In this document: one piece after another, positions 60,480 through 64,000 of the stretch
How the letters are laid out: each line of letters opens with the position of its first letter
Position numbering within the stretch: the first letter of the stretch is position 1
NCBI GenBank assembly: GCA_963831645.1
Contig: CAWHQZ010000028.1
Location: 496,001-560,000, forward strand
Length of the DNA stretch: 64,000 nucleotides
Direction: 5' to 3'
Source of the DNA: CAWHQZ01 sp963831645
GTDB lineage: Bacteria > Pseudomonadota > Alphaproteobacteria > Rhizobiales > Aestuariivirgaceae
Notes under the pieces: generated by a model
Seen by the model: only the letters and a program-made list of their open reading frames with translations
What the model was told of the DNA's origin: nothing
Database searches by the model: none
Made by a program: the position numbers and the translations under genes

Positions 60480-61424
60480 GTGACGGACCGCCAGAAAATC
60501 ACCACAATGTTTCATGCCCGCTTGAATGCGGCGGCGGCGGACACTGAAGGCGTTCTCGACCGGCTGCTGGGCCCGCTGGCGGGTGAGGGTGAAATCGCTC
60601 GTCCGTCGAGGCTTCTCGAAGCCATGCGCTACGCCAGTCTCGGCGGCGGCAAGCGGCTGCGGCCGTTCCTGCTGATCGAAACTGCGGCTCTCTTCGATGT
60701 GCCGCGCGAGCGAGCCCTGATGGTTGGCGCGGCTCTCGAGTGTGTTCACTGCTACTCGCTGGTACATGACGATCTGCCGGCCATGGACAACGACTCGCTG
60801 CGACGCGGCCGGCCAACGGTCCACACCGCCTACGACGATGCGACTGCAATCCTGGTTGGCGATGGCCTGCTCACCTTCGCGTTTGACATCCTGGCCCGCC
60901 CCGAAACTCATCCTGATGCGGCCGTCCGGGTCGAACTCGTCTGCGCACTGGCGCGCGCGGCGGGTTTGGGCGGCATGGTGGGCGGCCAGATGCTCGATCT
61001 TGCCGCCGAGGGCCGCTTCGCCGACGGCCGGCCGCAGCCGCTGATGGAAGAGGAAATTGCCCAACTGCAGCGGATGAAGACCGGCGCCCTGCTGCGTTAC
61101 GCTTGCCATGCAGGAGCGGTGCTTGGGGAAGCCCTACCCGAACAGCGCCAGGCGCTTCACCGCTATGGTTCCGCGCTCGGCCAGGCCTTCCAGATCGCCG
61201 ATGACTTGCTCGACGTCGAAGGCAGCGCCGCAGCCCTCGGGAAATCGGCCGGCAAGGATGCGGCCGCCGGCAAAGCGACGCTGGTGGGCGTGTTAGGCAC
61301 GACGAGGGCGCGGACGCAGCTGAAAGCTCTTGTCGCCGAGGCCGAAGCCGCACTCGACGCCATCGTGGGGCGCGCGCCGATGCTCAAGGCAGCCGCGCAC
61401 TACATTGCCGAGCGTGAGCATTGA
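60480..61424 (+). CDS. ispA: Geranyl/farnesyl diphosphate synthase
   Basis: Short-chain trans-prenyl diphosphate synthase, about 314 residues, making the FPP precursor used by HpnD. First aspartate-rich motif LVHDDLPAMDNDSLRRGRPT near residue 98, second DDLLDVEG near 242; the two residues before the first motif are Leu and Val-His, fitting a C15 product. GTG at 60480 is the likely start; an ATG at 60507 is nine codons later. Downstream of it a short hairpin (61456-61475) lies before the next gene. Confidence 0.93.
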   Translation: MTDRQKITTMFHARLNAAAADTEGVLDRLLGPLAGEGEIARPSRLLEAMRYASLGGGKRLRPFLLIETAALFDVPRERALMVGAALECVHCYSLVHDDLPAMDNDSLRRGRPTVHTAYDDATAILVGDGLLTFAFDILARPETHPDAAVRVELVCALARAAGLGGMVGGQMLDLAAEGRFADGRPQPLMEEEIAQLQRMKTGALLRYACHAGAVLGEALPEQRQALHRYGSALGQAFQIADDLLDVEGSAAALGKSAGKDAAAGKATLVGVLGTTRARTQLKALVAEAEAALDAIVGRAPMLKAAAHYIAEREH

Positions 61425-61537
61425 ATGGCGGGCGGGCGACCGACACCCAGAGCCGGGCCGCTCCCTTGTGCGGCCAGGTGCTTTGCGACCATAATTACCC
61501 CGCTCTTGGGGGGCGGCCCTCATCTTCGGAGAACTGC

Positions 61538-62851
61538 ATGTCAATATCCCTGCTGGCGCAGCTGCGCGAACGTTCCGAACGGCACGGGCCGATAAACATC
61601 GGCCTTGCCGGAGCCGGCCAGATGGGCACCGATATCGTGGTCCAGGTGGCGCTCATGGCCGGCATGCGCATCGGCGGGGTGTTCGAGCGGCGGCCGGGAG
61701 CTGCACGCGCCGCTGCGCTGATGGCCGGTCACGCCGATGAGGACATCATCGAAGCCGGCAGCGCATCTTCAATCTCGCGCGCCATGGAACAGGGCAAGAT
61801 CGCCACCACCGACGACTTCGAGGCGTTGGCGGCAGCCGACGGCATCGATGTCGTGATCGACGCTACCGGCAATCCCAACACCGGAACGTCGTTTGCCCTG
61901 GCAGCCATGCAACATGGCAAGCACGTGGTGATGCTGAATGTCGAAGCCGACATTACCATCGGGCGGTTTTTGAAGGCGGAAGCGCGCCGGGCAGGGGTCG
62001 TCTACACCGGGGCTGCCGGCGACGAACCCGCGGCCACCGTCGAGCTGATCGGTTTCGCGCGCACCCTCGGACTGAGCGTCGTCGCGGCCGGCAAGGGTAA
62101 GAACAATGCCCTCAAGTTCGATGCAACGCCTGCCGAATATGAGGACGAGGCCCGCGCCCGTAACATGAACGCCCGCATGCTGGTCGAGTTCGTGGACGGC
62201 TCGAAGACGATGATCGAGATGACCGCCATCGCCAATGCCACCGGTTTGGTGCCCGACAAGCCGGGAATGCACGGTCCCGACGCCGCCATCGCCGACCTCG
62301 CCAGCGTGCTCTGCCCGGTCGGGCACGGCGGCGTGCTGTCGAAGTCGGGTGTCGTCGACTATACCATTGGCAGGGGTGTGGCGCCCGGCGTATTCTGCAT
62401 CGTCGAGACCCGCCATCCGCGAGTACTCGAGAGGATGGTCGATCTCAAGGTCGGCAAAGGGCCATTCTTCACTCTCTACCGTCCTTTTCATCTGACCAGC
62501 CTCGAAACGCCGCTATCGGCGGCACGCGCGGTGCTTCATCGCCGGCCGGACATTGAACCGCTCGATGCGCCGGTCGCCGAAGCGGTGGCAATCGCCAAGC
62601 GGGATCTCAAGCCCGGCGACACGCTCGGGCGCATCGGCGAATATGACTATCGCGGCTGGGCGATGACCTGGGAAGAAGCGCGGCGCAGCGCCGCCATGCC
62701 GCTCGGCCTCGTCGAGGCCGCGAGGGTCTCACGGCCGGTAAAGGCCGGAGAATACCTGACCGCGTCCAACTGCGTGCCCGAAGATGATTTCGCCATCACT
62801 CGGATTCGAAAGCGGCTTGATCAGTCGGATGCCCAGTATCTCGCCGCGTAA
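61538..62851 (+). CDS. NAD(P)-dependent oxidoreductase, homoserine-dehydrogenase-like with SAF domain
   Basis: 437-residue protein with an N-terminal Rossmann fold (NIGLAGAGQMGTDIVVQVAL near residue 20, VVIDATGNPNTG near 105) and a C-terminal SAF-type region (KRDLKPGDTLGRIGEYDYRG). It belongs to a homoserine-dehydrogenase-like, SAF-domain family of unknown function; relatives have also been misnamed FlgA-like. ATG 61538 has a GGAG site; an upstream in-frame start at 61421 is less likely. No hopanoid role is implied by sequence. Confidence 0.8.
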   Translation: MSISLLAQLRERSERHGPINIGLAGAGQMGTDIVVQVALMAGMRIGGVFERRPGAARAAALMAGHADEDIIEAGSASSISRAMEQGKIATTDDFEALAAADGIDVVIDATGNPNTGTSFALAAMQHGKHVVMLNVEADITIGRFLKAEARRAGVVYTGAAGDEPAATVELIGFARTLGLSVVAAGKGKNNALKFDATPAEYEDEARARNMNARMLVEFVDGSKTMIEMTAIANATGLVPDKPGMHGPDAAIADLASVLCPVGHGGVLSKSGVVDYTIGRGVAPGVFCIVETRHPRVLERMVDLKVGKGPFFTLYRPFHLTSLETPLSAARAVLHRRPDIEPLDAPVAEAVAIAKRDLKPGDTLGRIGEYDYRGWAMTWEEARRSAAMPLGLVEAARVSRPVKAGEYLTASNCVPEDDFAITRIRKRLDQSDAQYLAA

Positions 62852-63279
62852 CAGGGTTGCGCCACTTCGCCAACGAATGCAGAGATAGCCCGACCGCCGC
62901 TATACCCCGGAAGCGGACACCCAAGGTGTTACGCGATGTGCCACTTGCTGCCGTGAGCAGATGCAGCGAACTATCCTATGAAACCGGGCAATGGTCGATC
63001 AGAGGGTTGCGGCCGAAAAGCAAAACGGCGTGGGGACACCCTACATACCGCCCATGACGCGCCGCTTGAAATGCCGGATCGATCCCGAGCACAGCCCCAA
63101 CACCTGCATGCTGCCGGGGCACAAGCCGGTGCGGCGCGGGCGCGAGATGATCGACCTGCTCGCGGTGGAGGAGCCGAAGCCTAAGCCGGCGAAGATACGG
63201 GCGGTGTCGTACGAGGCAGCGATCGACCAGTTGTTCAAACACATGCGGTCGGCTAGTTCGGCCCTAACCCAACAAGCGG
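62852..63279. other. Intergenic region with an unassigned short open frame
   Basis: About 430 bp. A + strand frame from 62991 reads MTRRLKCRIDPEHSPNTCML and then LLAVEEPKPKPAKIRAVSYE up to about 63240 before losing coherence. It looks somewhat protein-like but I recognise no family and the frame runs on into reverse-strand coding. It may be a small gene or a gene scrap. Confidence 0.3.
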
Positions 63280-63903
63280 TCAGTACTCCCAGGTGGCCGG
63301 TACGCAACGAAAGACGTCGCCGGCGACCGCCACATGGCAGACGGACGGGAACGACAGGTGAGTGGCCACCAGCGACTCGCGGTTCGCCGCCAGCTCCCGC
63401 AAAAGACCGACCCGGACGCGGGCCGCCTCCTCGGGGTCGTGTTCGAAGCCGTTGTACCAGTCGGGGTGGTCGAACCCGGGTGCGAACACGAGGTCGCCCG
63501 CGAACGTCAGCCCGTCGCCGCCGGACGCCAGGCGGACCACACTGTGCCCGGGGGTGTGGCCGCCGGTGCGATGGACGAGCACCCCCGGCGCCACCTCGTA
63601 CTCGGTCTCGAACGGCCGCAACTGGCTGCGGTACGCGTCCAAGAACCGCTTGGCCGTCCGCCGAAGCGCGTCCGGGAACCCCCCCGGCATGGAGACGCGG
63701 GAGAAATCGGGCGACTCCCAGAACTCGGCCTCGGCGGTCGCCAAGTGGACCCGCAGGTCCGGTCGCAACCGGTCCTTCACCCCGTCGACGAGCAGCCCGC
63801 CAACGTGGTCCATGTGCAGGTGGGTGAGAACCACGTCGGTCACGGATGCGAGATCGATGCCGGCGGCCTTCAGTCGCTGGGCCCACCGCCCGGCCCGCGA
63901 CAA
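63280..63903 (-). CDS. Metallo-beta-lactamase-fold hydrolase, N-terminally truncated
   Basis: MBL-fold domain, about 207 residues visible. The metal motifs are intact: VLTHLHMDHVGGLL (HxHxDH) near residue 26, GGHTPGHSVVRLASGG near 114, FAGDLVFAPGF with the bridging Asp near 135 and the last His in VATHLSFPS. The frame begins at a stop near 63940, and a normal N-terminal beta-strand and GxGD segment are missing, so the 5' part is cut off or the true start is a TTG in the overlap region. Codon use (many CGG, GGG, TTG) differs from the neighbours. Probably lactonase/hydrolase-like. Confidence 0.75.
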   Translation of the reverse strand: MSRAGRWAQRLKAAGIDLASVTDVVLTHLHMDHVGGLLVDGVKDRLRPDLRVHLATAEAEFWESPDFSRVSMPGGFPDALRRTAKRFLDAYRSQLRPFETEYEVAPGVLVHRTGGHTPGHSVVRLASGGDGLTFAGDLVFAPGFDHPDWYNGFEHDPEEAARVRVGLLRELAANRESLVATHLSFPSVCHVAVAGDVFRCVPATWEY

Positions 63904-64000
63904 GTCCAGGTCCGGGTCCGCCCTAGCCCATGTTGACTAATTGACTTGTAAGCCGTTGATTTTTCGAGGGCCGGGAGTCGATTTTGTCACTGACACGACG

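Noticed and set aside
1..64000. CRISPR arrays, rRNA and tRNA genes
   Set aside because: No regularly spaced repeats of 25-40 bp and no cloverleaf or rRNA-like sequence were found by reading.

Overview
The window reads as a GC-rich alphaproteobacterial chromosome segment, most likely Hyphomicrobiales (Rhizobiales). The main reasons are the gene order rpmH-rnpA-yidC-yihA-argB-HAD-dapD-DUF805-dapE, the truA-fmt-def block, and a full hopanoid locus. This placement is inference from gene order and protein families, since no rRNA is present. I found no tRNA, rRNA or CRISPR array.

Region 1 (1-10.7 kb, + strand) is one tightly coupled catabolic and uptake operon. It holds an AMP-forming acyl-CoA ligase (cut by the window edge), an amidohydrolase, a PotABCD-type ABC importer, two MaoC-fold hydratase subunits, a PLP aminotransferase and an RraA-like aldolase. 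A convergent FAD amine/amino-acid oxidase closes it. The substrate is unknown; a nitrogen-containing organic acid fits the enzymes.

Region 2 (10.8-16.4 kb) is an accessory or scarred stretch. It contains a small lytic transglycosylase, an IS630-like transposase scrap, a sensor kinase with no adjacent response regulator, an AraC-type regulator interrupted by two stops, a 38-residue membrane protein and a truncated serine-resolvase remnant.

Region 3 (16.4-25 kb, - strand) holds a second acyl-CoA type cluster: a thiolase fold without the nucleophilic Cys, a DUF35 partner, an ArgE-type deacylase, a 3-hydroxyacyl-CoA dehydrogenase and a BKACE enzyme. It is followed by a histidine kinase, a flavin disulfide reductase-like protein and a TVP38/TMEM64 membrane protein.

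Region 4 (25-39.4 kb) is core housekeeping: ribosomal protein L34, RNase P protein, YidC, YihA, arginine and lysine/DAP biosynthesis (argB, dapD, dapE), a cobalamin-type radical SAM enzyme, a Tat-exported beta-carbonic anhydrase, truA-fmt-def, gap and rpe.

Region 5 (39.4-44.7 kb, - strand) encodes a Dpp/Opp-type peptide ABC importer. Region 6 (45-61.4 kb) is a hopanoid supply chain. dxs and ispH (MEP pathway) and ispA make farnesyl-PP; HpnD, HpnC and HpnE make squalene; Shc makes hopene; HpnH and HpnG make adenosyl- and then ribosyl-hopane; HpnN exports hopanoids; HpnA and HpnB are accessory. The last kilobase holds a truncated metallo-beta-lactamase-fold gene with foreign-looking codon use.

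At least five genes, including the normally essential ispH, are broken by single-base indels in short homopolymers or doublets. The simplest reading is residual sequencing or assembly error rather than gene death, so these loci should be re-read before being called pseudogenes.
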